A DNA stretch of 64,000 nt from Nonomuraea jabiensis (GCF_014204795.1 NZ_JACHMB010000001.1:8754501-8818500); one strand, 5' to 3'. Positions 54,701 to 63,043 are shown, counted from the stretch's first letter. The notes: a model not told the origin generated them from the sequence alone. Numbers and translations are program-made.

Positions 54701-54965
54701 CGTCTTCGTGTCGCTGTCCGACGGCGGGAGGTTCGTGGAGAACGCCTGGAAGTGGCACGACGCCTTCGCGGGCGGCGACCAGGTTCCGGGCGTCGGCGAC
54801 GTCAACGGCGACGGCCGGGCCGACGTGATCGCCTTCACGCGGGGCGACGCCGCCGACGTGTTCGTGGCCACCTCGGAGACCGGCCGTTTCCAGCCGGCGC
54901 CGGTGAAGTGGCACGACCACTTCGCCGCCGGCACGGAGTGGCCGCAACCGAGCCGGATCCGCTGA
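51705..54965 (+). CDS. secreted GH172 with Fn3 domain and FG-GAP repeats
   Basis: 1086 residues; MMRKLLAALATSLLLVAAPV is the signal. The GH172 part resembles the protein at 36912 (GPIGWDVFRRLDRLPYLSPG; LEGDERAYVDG and HGTGTEDFYESGWYF carry the Glu pair). After it come a jelly-roll-like region, an Fn3 domain at about 685-770 (LHLTWREPDDDLGIREYRVY) and six FG-GAP repeats starting at TDLDKDGRDD. ATG 51705 is 11 bases after the amidase stop. This adds an exo-acting glycosidase to the secreted set. Confidence 0.85.
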   Translation: MMRKLLAALATSLLLVAAPVTATGQPAVAAAGADKGPIGWDVFRRLDRLPYLSPGTQTRQFTSFDRAGANVQDGFDGVYSCLRTSGTQCVIAEDTGAGEISSIWFTRDGGDVSATGTITIELDGAVVVSAPLQSLVNGQVGGPFVFPLVANADQSSGGVHIKVPMPYRQSMRVYTQHNPLFYHVTYRHFPDAEGVRRFDPTENASDVVNLLKASGTRDPKPARPGAQTVTQKASLTAGQQREFTRVTGSGAISMLRVRVPDAQATDDTLAGLRLRLDFDGRTAVDSPVGEFFGAGLGEYPVKSLLFAVDTAGGGWYTTWWPMPYRSEARVSLVNGTGRTLNDLEVQVTSAADASWADALAPGGQAGYFTTESRRGPAVRDSDWLFSDRTGRGKFVGVSHTMNGLIPEGLTREYLEGDERAYVDGALTPQLHGTGTEDFYESGWYFNRGEFTAPLAGNPAHEKAGGGCAYECDAAYRLMLSDGVEFSSALRFGIEHGPQNDKPATYGSTAFLYTQPTFGTHRTGVLDVGDAAGRAAHDYRESGAATQATLTSVYEGDEDHQTVRGVTRSTSSPVSFLLGVDAANAGVLLRRTSDQAVAGQAARVLLDGVDVGEWRQPLGNGTQRWLADTFALPASATAGKSAIRVELRPTAGAPPWTAARYAADSLVPAQHADDRAPTADEGPFLVGGDRHALHLTWREPDDDLGIREYRVYGSTSPSAQNTLLGTTRAPGFTHGPLAAGATWYYRVEAVDLSGRTAAAGPIVSGRTGTPTRTDLDKDGRDDVLTFTRGSTADVYASLSDGTRFVQDGWKWHDSFAVGQEIALTGDFDGDGRDDAVTFTRGSAADVFVSLSDGTKLVQNGWKWHDYFAAGTEIPAVGDFDGDGRDDIATFTRGDSGDVWVALSTGSGFGASRKWHDRFAIGDEIPAVGDFDGDGRDDVAAFTRGTSADVFVALSSGSVFRHDGWRWHGNFAAGSETPAVGDFDGDGRDDIATFTGGSAADVFVSLSDGGRFVENAWKWHDAFAGGDQVPGVGDVNGDGRADVIAFTRGDAADVFVATSETGRFQPAPVKWHDHFAAGTEWPQPSRIR

Positions 54966-54981
54966 CCCGCCCCACGGCACC

Positions 54982-55013
54982 GAGCCCGCCCCCGGCCCTC
55001 CGGGAGCGGGCTC
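54982..55013. terminator. bidirectional hairpin between convergent genes
   Basis: Arms 54982-54995 and 55000-55013 pair over 14 bases with one mismatch and a 4-base loop. It lies 16 bases past the GH172 stop and reaches the stop of the convergent XRE gene, so it can end both transcripts. Confidence 0.7.
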
Positions 55014-55836
55014 ACGCCGAAGCGGAACGACTGTCGCTGAGGGCGCGCAGGCGCTGGAGCGCGCGGTGTGAAGGCGTGCCCGGGGCGGCGGTGTAGAGGA
55101 CGATGCGGTGATCCCCGCCGGGCAGGGGCAGGACGTCGCAGTCGAGCTCCATCACCCCCATCACCGGGTGCATGGCCCGCTTCGTCACCGTCCGCTGCAC
55201 TTCGATGTCCTGCGCCGCCCACAGCTCGGCGAACAGCGGGCTGGTCGCCGTCAGCTCGTCCACGAGCTGCCGTACGTCGGGATCGTCCGGGTAGCGGCCG
55301 CTGGCCCGCAGATCGGCGACGGCCTGGCGGGCCTGCCCGGCATGATCGCTCAGCAGGGCGGGCGCGCCGCCGAACAGCCAGCGCAGCGTGTTGCGCTCAC
55401 GGGGCGGTCTGGCCGCCGGGTCGCCGATGAGCGCGACCAGCATCCTGTTCCAGGCGAGCAGGTCCCAGCAGACGTTGACGATCACGGCGGGGAACTCCTC
55501 GAGGCGATCCAGCAGGCGCAGCGCGTTGTCGGGAATCTCCGGCGCCGAGCAGGTCCGAACCGGCGCCTGGCCACCCATCCGCAGCAGATAGTCGTGCTCG
55601 TCGCCGCTCAGCCGCAGCGTGCGGCTCAGCGCGGCCAGCACCTGCGCCGACGGCTGCGGCCCGCGGCCCTGCTCCAGCCGGATGTAGTAGTCGACCGAGA
55701 TCCCGGCCAGCAGCGCGACCTCCTCGCGGCGCAGGCCCGGCGTCTGGCGCCGGCCGCCCGCCGCCATCCCCGCCTCTTCCGGCCTGACCCGCTCGCGCCT
55801 GCTCCGCAGGAAACTGCCCAGCTCGTCCTTGTTCAT
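55012..55836 (-). CDS. XRE-family regulator with MmyB-type ligand domain
   Basis: 274 residues. The HTH reads TPGLRREEVALLAGISVDYY, then IRLEQGRGPQPSAQVLAALS; the C-terminal half (VIVNVCWDLLAWNRMLVALI, MGVMELDCDVLPLPGGDHRI) matches the MmyB-like ligand-binding domain. In actinomycetes this class very often sits head to head with an NADPH-dependent reductase gene, as here, and represses it. Confidence 0.9.
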   Translation of the reverse strand: MNKDELGSFLRSRRERVRPEEAGMAAGGRRQTPGLRREEVALLAGISVDYYIRLEQGRGPQPSAQVLAALSRTLRLSGDEHDYLLRMGGQAPVRTCSAPEIPDNALRLLDRLEEFPAVIVNVCWDLLAWNRMLVALIGDPAARPPRERNTLRWLFGGAPALLSDHAGQARQAVADLRASGRYPDDPDVRQLVDELTATSPLFAELWAAQDIEVQRTVTKRAMHPVMGVMELDCDVLPLPGGDHRIVLYTAAPGTPSHRALQRLRALSDSRSASA

Positions 55837-55920
55837 CGTCTTCCATCATGGCCTGGTACCACGAGTCCCAGGCCCACGGGGGCCTACCCGCCGTCCCGGC
55901 CGCGCGGCCAGCCTGGTCGC

Positions 55921-56775
55921 ATGACGATTCTGGTGACCGGGGCGCGCGGGCACGTCGCGCGCGGCCTCGTACAGCGACTTCTCGCCACGGGCCGCGCCCG
56001 GGTTCCGGCCGTCCGCGCGGGCGGCCGGAACCCGGGCGCGGCCCGCCTGCCCGCCGGGGTGGAAACGGTGCTCTGCGACCTCGCCGACCCGGACACGTTC
56101 GACACCGCGCTCGCCGGCGTCACCAGGGTCTTCCTGTACGCCGAGCGGCGCGGCCTGGACGACTTCGTCACCCGTGCCGCGACCGCCGGGGTGGAGCACA
56201 TCGTCCTGCTGTCCGCGCTGCTGGCCGACCCCGACTCGACCGACGCGATCGGCCGCATGCACGGCGACGCCGAGCAGGTCGTGGCCCGCTCGGGGATCGC
56301 CTGGACGTTCCTGCGCCCCGGCGCCTTCGCCACCAACACGCTCCAGTGGGCGCCGTCGGTCCGGGCCGAGGGGGTGGTCCGCGACCCGTTCCCGGACTCG
56401 CGTTCGGCCCCCGTGCACGAGGCGGACATCGCGGCGGTCGCCGCCCTCGCCCTGACCGAGCCGGGACACGAAGGCGCGACCTACCCGCTGACCGGGCCGG
56501 AGCTGGTCAGCCGCAGACGCCAGGCCGAGCTGATCGGGGAGGCCATCGGCCGTCCGGTCCGCTTCGCCGTCCAGGATCTGGACGAGTACCGCGCGGAGCT
56601 GAGCGCCTGGACGACGCCCCAGGTCGCCGAGGTGGTGATCAAGGAGTCCGCCGCCGCGGTCGACCGGCCCATGCCGGCCACGGACACGGTCGAGAAGGTC
56701 ACCGGCCGGCCCGCCCGCACGTACGGCGAGTGGGCCCGCGACCACGCCGGGGACTTCCGCGACGAGCCCTCGTGA
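55921..56775 (+). CDS. NmrA-like NAD(P)H-binding reductase
   Basis: 284 residues from ATG 55921. Rossmann start TILVTGARGHVARGLVQRLL; later VEHIVLLSALLADPDSTDAI and AWTFLRPGAFATNTLQW; C-terminal PVRFAVQDLDEYRAEL. An atypical SDR of the NmrA group acting on small carbonyls or as a redox sensor. The segment after the first helix (GRARVPAVRAGGRNPGAA) is longer than in relatives and is encoded by a large inverted repeat. Divergent from the XRE regulator. Confidence 0.85.
   Translation: MTILVTGARGHVARGLVQRLLATGRARVPAVRAGGRNPGAARLPAGVETVLCDLADPDTFDTALAGVTRVFLYAERRGLDDFVTRAATAGVEHIVLLSALLADPDSTDAIGRMHGDAEQVVARSGIAWTFLRPGAFATNTLQWAPSVRAEGVVRDPFPDSRSAPVHEADIAAVAALALTEPGHEGATYPLTGPELVSRRRQAELIGEAIGRPVRFAVQDLDEYRAELSAWTTPQVAEVVIKESAAAVDRPMPATDTVEKVTGRPARTYGEWARDHAGDFRDEPS
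55988..56045. repeat. 24-bp perfect inverted repeat inside a gene
   Basis: Arms 55988-56011 and 56022-56045 are exactly complementary, with a 10-base loop. It falls in the NmrA gene and keeps the frame. A stem this long within coding sequence is unusual and could slow translation or be an inserted element. Confidence 0.85.
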
Positions 56776-56790
56776 TCGTGGCCGGGGCCT

Positions 56791-58143
56791 TCAGGAGCCC
56801 TTGACCAGCGTGAACGCGCCGCGGGTGAGCCCCAGCTGCTCCGAGAGCGCCCGCGTCTGGTCGAACGGGGTCTTCGGGTCGATCGCCAGGGTCGTCACCA
56901 CGAACGATCTCCCGTCCGCCGTTCTGGCGAGGTAGCCGAGGTCGCTCACCCCCGGCTCCGACCCGCCCTTGAACCAGACCGACGGCCACTGGGCCCTGTC
57001 CAGCGCGAGCCCCGCGTCGCTGATCGACAGGGCCTCGCCGACGTGCTTGTCGGGCAGTCTGGACAGCCGGGCGAAAGCCTGGCACACCTGCGCGGGGGAG
57101 GCGTACCACTCGAGCGTGTCCAGCTCGCGCGGCGCGGTCCACCCGGCGACGCGCGACAGCGGCACCTTGGCGACCACCCGGTCCAGGTAGGCCCGCTTTC
57201 CGGCCGTTCCCAGCGACAGGTACTTCCTGGCGTGGCGCGGGTAGCCGGCGCCCTTGAGCACGAACATCTCCCGCGTGGTCAGCCAGGGCGTGTCACGCCG
57301 GTCGCGGGCGCCCCAGGCCCGCGCCGTACGCTCGACGTTCTTGCGGCCGGCCCGGTGGATGAGCAGGTCGGCGGCGGTGTTGTCGCTGATCGAGATCATC
57401 AGCTTGGCGGCCTCCAGCACCGACACCTTGCTGTTGTCCGGGCGGTTCTGCAGCTCGCCCGACCCCAGGCTCTTCAGCTCCGGCGTGATCGTGAGCTGGG
57501 TGTCCCACCCGAACGCCCCGCTCGCGATCCGCTCCGCCACGGCCCCCAGGACGTAGAGCTTGAACATGGAGCCGAGCGGGCGCGCCGTACTGGGGGCGAC
57601 GGAGTGCACGGGGCGGCAGGCCCCGTCCTTGGTCACCTCGGCGGCGATGAAGCCCGCCTGCGGCGCGAGCCTGCCCAGCCGCTGGTCCAGCTCCGCCCAG
57701 TCCTTGGGCGCGGGGGAGACGGGCGGGCGGAACAGCAGTCCGTCGACGAGGCCGGCGCCGTCCGTCGTGAGCGACAGGTCGAGCAGGGTGCCGGCCGCCT
57801 CGACCTTGGCGACGATCAGAGCGCTCTCCGACCTGGTGAGCTCCTGGAGCCGCATGCCCTTGAACGCGGTCAGGGTCTGGTTCAGCTGGTCGGCGGGGAC
57901 GCTCTGGAGGAACTCGGCGCTGAAGTGCTGCTTCAGCTCGCTCTCCGGGATCGGCAGGCGCGTGGCGGCGTCGAGCAGCCAGCGCAACTGCCTGCCCGCG
58001 GGCGTGTCGGGGATCTCGGGCGCGGCGACGGCGGCGGCCTGTACGGGCGTGGTGTGGCCCGCGCTGACCGCCGTCATCGTCGTTGCCATGGTGGCCGCCG
58101 CCAGGATGCGGACGACCTTGGACGAAGTGGGGTTGCTTCTCAT
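56791..58143 (-). CDS. exported serine hydrolase, class A beta-lactamase fold
   Basis: 450 residues with an N-terminal signal (about 35 residues). An N-terminal domain (55-160) precedes the catalytic domain. The active site is complete: SMFK (Ser-x-x-Lys, near 191), SDN in MISISDNTAADLL, and KGG in SVWFKGGSE. The layout is that of LpqF/ORF12-like proteins rather than drug-degrading beta-lactamases. It may act on a beta-lactam-like or cell-wall substrate. Divergent from the kinase at 58278. Confidence 0.85.
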   Translation of the reverse strand: MRSNPTSSKVVRILAAATMATTMTAVSAGHTTPVQAAAVAAPEIPDTPAGRQLRWLLDAATRLPIPESELKQHFSAEFLQSVPADQLNQTLTAFKGMRLQELTRSESALIVAKVEAAGTLLDLSLTTDGAGLVDGLLFRPPVSPAPKDWAELDQRLGRLAPQAGFIAAEVTKDGACRPVHSVAPSTARPLGSMFKLYVLGAVAERIASGAFGWDTQLTITPELKSLGSGELQNRPDNSKVSVLEAAKLMISISDNTAADLLIHRAGRKNVERTARAWGARDRRDTPWLTTREMFVLKGAGYPRHARKYLSLGTAGKRAYLDRVVAKVPLSRVAGWTAPRELDTLEWYASPAQVCQAFARLSRLPDKHVGEALSISDAGLALDRAQWPSVWFKGGSEPGVSDLGYLARTADGRSFVVTTLAIDPKTPFDQTRALSEQLGLTRGAFTLVKGS

Positions 58144-58277
58144 GGTGCCCAGGCAATCGCGGCGGGGGCGTGGCGGGCCACCAGGGGAGCCACCGTTCTG
58201 GCCGGTGGGGATGGCCGTACGAAATATGCGGATAACCTCATAGCCCTCTCGCCGATCGCTGACGACGATGGAGGCTT

Positions 58278-60029
58278 ATGGGTTCGAGGCTGGTGGCCGG
58301 GGTGCTGGCGACGGGCGCGGCCGCCGGCATCGTGGCCAACGTGATCATCACGAGCCGCATCACGGCGAGCCGCGGCGTCCCCCTCCCGGTGACCGAATGG
58401 GTGTACATGGTGGTGGCGCTGCTCATGCCCGCGCTGGGCTGGTTGCTGGCCACCCGGCGTCCCGAGCTGCGTTACGGCTGGCTGCTCCTGGTCTGCGCGC
58501 TCTTCCTGGGGATGGGCCTGACCGGCACGGTGCTGGCGATCGCGGGCGCGGCGCCGCGCTGGCTGACCGCCCCGCTCTCCTCCGTCCTCGCCGCCTTCTA
58601 CGGCCTGAACTGGATCTTCGTCCCGCTGCTCTTCCCCGAAGGGCGGCTGCCCTCGCGCCGCTGGCGCGCGTTCGCGTGGATCTCCGGCATCGCGATCGCC
58701 CTGCACGCCATAGGGCTCATGCTGGGCGGCGCCGTCGCGCGCGAGCCGCTGCGGGTGCTGGAGTCGCCGCTCGCTCTGGTGGGGGTCTTGTCGGCCGCCG
58801 CCGGCCAGTTCATCACGTGGATCATGGCGCCGATCGGGCTCTGCGGGCTCGTGCTCCGCCTGCGGCGCAGCGCGCGGGTCGAGCGGCGCCAGTACGCCTG
58901 GATGGTCGGGGGCGTGACAGTGAGCCTGCTGGGCGGGGTCGCCCAGCTGGTGTTCATGACGAGGGCGCCGATGCTCGCGCTGCTCGGGACGGTGGCCATG
59001 ACGGGGGCGCTGCCCGTCGCGATCGGGGTCACCGTGGTCCGCCACCGGCTGCTCGACATCGGGATCGGCATCCGGGGCTCGCGCCTGCACCTGATCTTCG
59101 ACGTACGGCCGACGGTGGACGAGGTGCTGTCCGACCTCGGCACGGCGCTGGAGGACGCGCACGAGCCCGCGGAGCAGCTCGGCCGGGTGGCCGGGGCCGT
59201 GCGCGCCGCGCTGGAGGCCACCTGGGCGGCCGTGACGCTGGCGGACGGCACCCGCGTGGTCGCCGGCCGGCAGGAGGGCCCGGCGACGCTGACGGTGCCG
59301 GTGCATGGAGGGCTCGGCCGGATCGAGTGCGGCCCCCGAGGCGTGGGCGGGCTGACCCGCGTGGACCGGCGGCTCCTGGAGGCGCTGGCCGTGCCGGCCG
59401 GGCTGGCCATCCAGAGCGCCGGCCTGGCCACCCGCCTGGTCAACGCCCAGGAGGCGGAACGCCGGCGCATCGAACGCAACATCCACGACGGCGTCCAGCA
59501 GCAGCTCGTCGCGCTCATCGCCGGTCTGGAGCTGGCCCGCTCCACCGGCGCGAGCCCCGACATGCTCGCCCACCTGCGCGAACAGGCCCGCCAGACGCTC
59601 GCCGACCTGCGCGAGCTGGCGGCCGGCATCCATCCGTCGGCCCTCAGCCAGGGCGGCCTGGTGGAGGCGGTGGAGGAACGCTGCTCTCGCCTGCCCGTGC
59701 GCACGACGGTGACCTCGGACCCCGGGCTGCGGGCCAGGCGGTTCGCGGACGAGGTCGAGGGCGCGATGTACTTCACGGTCAACGAGGCCGTCGCCAACGC
59801 GCTCAAACACGCGGGCGCCGCCACCATAGAGGTGGGCCTGTCGCACGCGGGCGGCCGACTGCGTGCCACGGTGGCCGACGACGGCAAGGGCTTCGACCCG
59901 GGTGCCACCGGCCGCAGGGGGCTGGCCACGCTGTCCGACCGGCTGGACGCGCTCGGCGGCGGGCTCGACCTCGACAGCTCGCCGGGAAAGGGGACACGGG
60001 TGAAGGCGTGGGTGCCGGTCGATGGGTGA
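58278..60029 (+). CDS. sensor histidine kinase (NarL/HisKA_3 type)
   Basis: 583 residues. About six to seven transmembrane helices in the first 250 residues, then a GAF-like region. The phosphoacceptor is in RRRIERNIHDGVQQQLVALI and the ATPase in YFTVNEAVANALKHAG and VADDGKGFDPGATGRRGLAT. The signal is unknown. It overlaps the response regulator by 8 bases. Confidence 0.9.
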   Translation: MGSRLVAGVLATGAAAGIVANVIITSRITASRGVPLPVTEWVYMVVALLMPALGWLLATRRPELRYGWLLLVCALFLGMGLTGTVLAIAGAAPRWLTAPLSSVLAAFYGLNWIFVPLLFPEGRLPSRRWRAFAWISGIAIALHAIGLMLGGAVAREPLRVLESPLALVGVLSAAAGQFITWIMAPIGLCGLVLRLRRSARVERRQYAWMVGGVTVSLLGGVAQLVFMTRAPMLALLGTVAMTGALPVAIGVTVVRHRLLDIGIGIRGSRLHLIFDVRPTVDEVLSDLGTALEDAHEPAEQLGRVAGAVRAALEATWAAVTLADGTRVVAGRQEGPATLTVPVHGGLGRIECGPRGVGGLTRVDRRLLEALAVPAGLAIQSAGLATRLVNAQEAERRRIERNIHDGVQQQLVALIAGLELARSTGASPDMLAHLREQARQTLADLRELAAGIHPSALSQGGLVEAVEERCSRLPVRTTVTSDPGLRARRFADEVEGAMYFTVNEAVANALKHAGAATIEVGLSHAGGRLRATVADDGKGFDPGATGRRGLATLSDRLDALGGGLDLDSSPGKGTRVKAWVPVDG

Positions 60030-60696
60030 GCGGATCCGTACGGTGGTCGCCGACGACCATTACCTCGTACGCGAAGGAACCCGCCAATTGCTCGACATGT
60101 CGGGCGAGATCGCGGTCGTCGGCGCGGTCGGCAACGCCGACGAGCTCCTCGACGCCGTCCGCCGCCTCGGCCCCGACGTCGTGGTCACCGACATCCGGAT
60201 GCCCGGCGGCGACTGGCGGCCCGGCTTCGAGGGCATCGACGCCGCCCACCGCATCAGGACCGCGCATCCGGGGGTCGGCGTCGTGGTGCTGTCGCAGTTC
60301 TCGGACGCGTTGTTCGCCTTCGAGCTGTTCAAGCACGGCACCGAGGGCTACGCCTACCTGCTGAAGGACCGGGTCGGAGACCTGGACGAGCTGCTGGGGG
60401 CCATCAGGGCGGTGGCCGGCGGCGGCTCCGTCATCGACCCGAAGGTCGTGGAGGGCCTGCTGGCCAGGCGCGACGTCCGCGGCCAGCAGGAGGCGCTGAC
60501 CGGACGCGAACGCGACGTGCTCCGGGAGATGGCGCACGGCCGCTCCAACTCGGCCATCGCCAGGGCGCTGCATCTGTCGATCTCGTCGGTGGAGAAGAAC
60601 GTCAACGCCATCTTCACGAAGCTGGGGCTGGAGAACAGCGGGGACGTGCACCGCAGGGTGGCGGCGGTCCTCGCCTACCTCGGCCCCGACCGGTAG
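60022..60696 (+). CDS. NarL-family response regulator
   Basis: 224 residues. Receiver domain with phospho-Asp in VVVTDIRMPGG; LuxR-type HTH LTGRERDVLREMAHGRSNSA and LHLSISSVEKNVNAIFTKLG. Partner of the preceding kinase. Target genes are unknown. Confidence 0.92.
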   Translation: MGERIRTVVADDHYLVREGTRQLLDMSGEIAVVGAVGNADELLDAVRRLGPDVVVTDIRMPGGDWRPGFEGIDAAHRIRTAHPGVGVVVLSQFSDALFAFELFKHGTEGYAYLLKDRVGDLDELLGAIRAVAGGGSVIDPKVVEGLLARRDVRGQQEALTGRERDVLREMAHGRSNSAIARALHLSISSVEKNVNAIFTKLGLENSGDVHRRVAAVLAYLGPDR

Positions 60697-60796
60697 GCGC
60701 GGCCGCTTGTGCGCGGGCGGCGATGCGAACGAGACGGTGACCCGTGGCGGGTGACCGCCAGGTGATGCCGGGCACGACTTACTACGATGGGTAGCC

Positions 60797-61612
60797 ATGG
60801 AGTTGACGGAGCGATTCGAGTGGCGTGGGAGGCAGATCGCCTGGGGCCGCGCGGGCGACGGTCCGGCCGTGGTGTTCTGTCATGGCACGCCGTTCTCGTC
60901 GGTGCTGTGGCAGCCGTTCGCGGAGGCCCTGAGCCGCGACTTCACCGTCTACCTGTGGGACATGCCTGGATATGGCCGTTCGTCCAAGCATGCCGAGCAT
61001 CCCGTGGACTTCGGCGCGCAGGCCGACGCGTTCGCGGCGCTGCTCGCGCACTGGGGGCTGGACCGGCCGCACGTGGTCGCCCACGACTTCGGCGGTGCGG
61101 TGTCCCTGCGCACGCACCTGATCCTGGGCGTCGGCTACGCCTCGCTCATGCTCGTGGACGTCGTGGCCATCCCGCCCAGCGGTTCGCCGTTCTTCAGGTT
61201 CGTGCAGGACCATCCTGACGTCCTGGGGCAGCTCCCGGCGTACATTCACATCGCCATCGTGCGGGCCTACATTCAGGGCGCGAGCCATCGCGGCCTGCGC
61301 GACGACGATCTCGACGCCCTCGTGCAGCCGTGGACGGGGGAGGAGGGGCAGCCTGCCTTCTACCGGCAGATCGCCCACTATGACGAGCGCTTCCTCGAAG
61401 AGAACGAGGAAGCGCTGGGCCGCATCGCCATCCCCGTACGGATCCTGTGGGGCTCCTGCGACGCGTGGATCCCCACCGAGATCGGCCGGCGGCTACAGGG
61501 CCTGATCCCCGCCGCGGAGCTGTCGCTGATCGACGCCGCCGGTCATCTGGTCCACCACGACGCGCCCGTCTCGCTCATGGACGAGATCCGCGCCTGGCTC
61601 ACCGTCCGCTGA
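60797..61612 (+). CDS. epoxide hydrolase/haloalkane dehalogenase-like hydrolase
   Basis: 271 residues. The nucleophile position reads VVAHDFGGAVSL, with Asp where serine hydrolases have Ser, as in epoxide hydrolases and dehalogenases. The oxyanion loop is HGTPFSSVLW, and the catalytic His lies in DAAGHLVHHDAP. Cytoplasmic, single gene with its own short upstream region. Confidence 0.85.
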   Translation: MELTERFEWRGRQIAWGRAGDGPAVVFCHGTPFSSVLWQPFAEALSRDFTVYLWDMPGYGRSSKHAEHPVDFGAQADAFAALLAHWGLDRPHVVAHDFGGAVSLRTHLILGVGYASLMLVDVVAIPPSGSPFFRFVQDHPDVLGQLPAYIHIAIVRAYIQGASHRGLRDDDLDALVQPWTGEEGQPAFYRQIAHYDERFLEENEEALGRIAIPVRILWGSCDAWIPTEIGRRLQGLIPAAELSLIDAAGHLVHHDAPVSLMDEIRAWLTVR

Positions 61613-61661
61613 GGCACCGCAGGAATCTACAATGTAAAGGCGCCGGGGCTGAGAGCCGCAG

Positions 61662-62846
61662 TCACGCCGATCCCGCGAGCAGCGAGGTCGCGGCGAGCTC
61701 CTGCCGGTGCAGGCGGGCCTGTTTGGGCATGTTCCAGCCGAGCACGCCGGTGACCCGGCCGTCGTGGCGGTAGACGGCGACGAAGCGGCGTTCGGCCAGG
61801 GAGCCCTCGGCGATGGTCACCTCGGCGTCCGGGGACGGCATCCCGTGTACGTGGATCTTGGCGTCGAACTGGTCGGTCCAGAAGTAGGGGATCGGGGTGT
61901 AGGGGCGGTCGTCGCCGAGGAGGTTGCCGGCGACGGCGATGGCCTGTTCGGTGGCGTTGGTCCGGTTCTCCAGCCGTAGGGACCTGCCCAGGGTCTCGTG
62001 GTGCCAGCGGGCGACGTCGCCTACCGCGTAGACGCCCTCCGCCGCGCGGCAGCGGGAGTCGCACACCACGCCGTTGTCCAGGTCGAGCCCGCTGCCGGCG
62101 AGCCAGTCCGTGGCCGGGGCGGCGCCGAAGGCGACCACGACGACGTCGGCGGGCAGCACGTCGCCGGTCTCCAGGCGTACCCCGGTGACGCGGCCGTGCC
62201 GTTCGGTCAGAGCGCTGACCGCGGCGCCGAGCCGCAGCTCGACCCCGTGCTCGGCGTGCAGGTCGGCGAGCAGTCCCGCGACCGGTTGGCCGAGCTGGAT
62301 GGCCAGCGGCGCCGGTTGGGGGCCGGCCAGGGTGACGTGTACGCCCATGCCGCGCGCGGTGGCGGCGATCTCGGCGCCGAGCACGCCGTCCCCGACGACC
62401 ACCAGGCGCGTGCAGGACAGCAGGTCGGCCCGCAGCGCCGGCGCGTCGTCGAGCGTGCGCAGCACGTGGACGCCGGTCAGCCCGGCCTGGCCGGGCAGCG
62501 TGCGGGGGCGCAGTCCGGTGGCGACGACCACGGCGTCCGCGCTCAGGGCGCGTCCCGATGCCGTGCGCACGGTACGGGACGGGACGTCCAGCCCGGTGGC
62601 CGGGTCGCCGAGCACGAACTCCGCGTCCAGCGCGTCCAGCGCGGCCGGGGGTCGGAGCTGGGCTCGCTCGGGCTCCCAGGCGCCGGACAGGACCTGCTTG
62701 GACAGCGGCGGCCGGTCGTAGGGCAGGTGGGATTCGGCGCCCAGCACGGTCACCCGGCCCGCGTACCCCTTGCGGCGCAGGGCTTCCACGGTGGCGAGGC
62801 CGGCGGCGGAGGCGCCGGTCACCAGCACGTGGTCCGGGGTGTTCAC
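61662..62846 (-). CDS. FAD-dependent ferredoxin reductase
   Basis: 394 residues from GTG 62846, which overlaps the ferredoxin stop by 4 bases. The FAD motif is VLVTGASAAGLATVEALRR, the NAD motif is LVVVGDGVLGAEIAATARGM, and the second FAD loop is GVYAVGDVARWHH. SHLPYDRPPLSK and WTDQFDAKIHVHG are typical of P450-type ferredoxin reductases. It should pass electrons from NAD(P)H to the ferredoxin encoded before it. Confidence 0.92.
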   Translation of the reverse strand: MNTPDHVLVTGASAAGLATVEALRRKGYAGRVTVLGAESHLPYDRPPLSKQVLSGAWEPERAQLRPPAALDALDAEFVLGDPATGLDVPSRTVRTASGRALSADAVVVATGLRPRTLPGQAGLTGVHVLRTLDDAPALRADLLSCTRLVVVGDGVLGAEIAATARGMGVHVTLAGPQPAPLAIQLGQPVAGLLADLHAEHGVELRLGAAVSALTERHGRVTGVRLETGDVLPADVVVVAFGAAPATDWLAGSGLDLDNGVVCDSRCRAAEGVYAVGDVARWHHETLGRSLRLENRTNATEQAIAVAGNLLGDDRPYTPIPYFWTDQFDAKIHVHGMPSPDAEVTIAEGSLAERRFVAVYRHDGRVTGVLGWNMPKQARLHRQELAATSLLAGSA

Positions 62847-63043
62847 GCGTCCTCGCTCACGGAGATCGCCGCTCCGGGGCAGACGTCGGCGGCCTCGCGG
62901 ACGGCCGCGTGGAGCTCCGCGGGCGGCCGCTCGTTGAGCAGGATCACGATCCCGTCGTCGTCCCGCTGGTCGAACACGTCCGGGGCGACGAGCACGCACG
63001 TGCCGGCGGCGCAGCACTTGTCCTGGTCGATGGTGACTTTCAT
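62843..63043 (-). CDS. 3Fe-4S ferredoxin, P450 redox partner type
   Basis: 66 residues. Cluster ligands are in DKCCAAGTC and the late VCPGA. The start MKVTIDQDKC matches the truncated copy at 25947 nearly residue for residue up to DVFDQRD. It is first in a two-gene unit with the reductase, but no P450 is adjacent, so it must serve one encoded elsewhere. Confidence 0.92.
   Translation of the reverse strand: MKVTIDQDKCCAAGTCVLVAPDVFDQRDDDGIVILLNERPPAELHAAVREAADVCPGAAISVSEDA

Noticed and set aside
56791..58143. Beta-lactamase resistance gene
   Set aside because: It has SxxK, SDN and KGG motifs, but the extra N-terminal domain and overall layout are those of LpqF/ORF12-like hydrolases; resistance is not supported.
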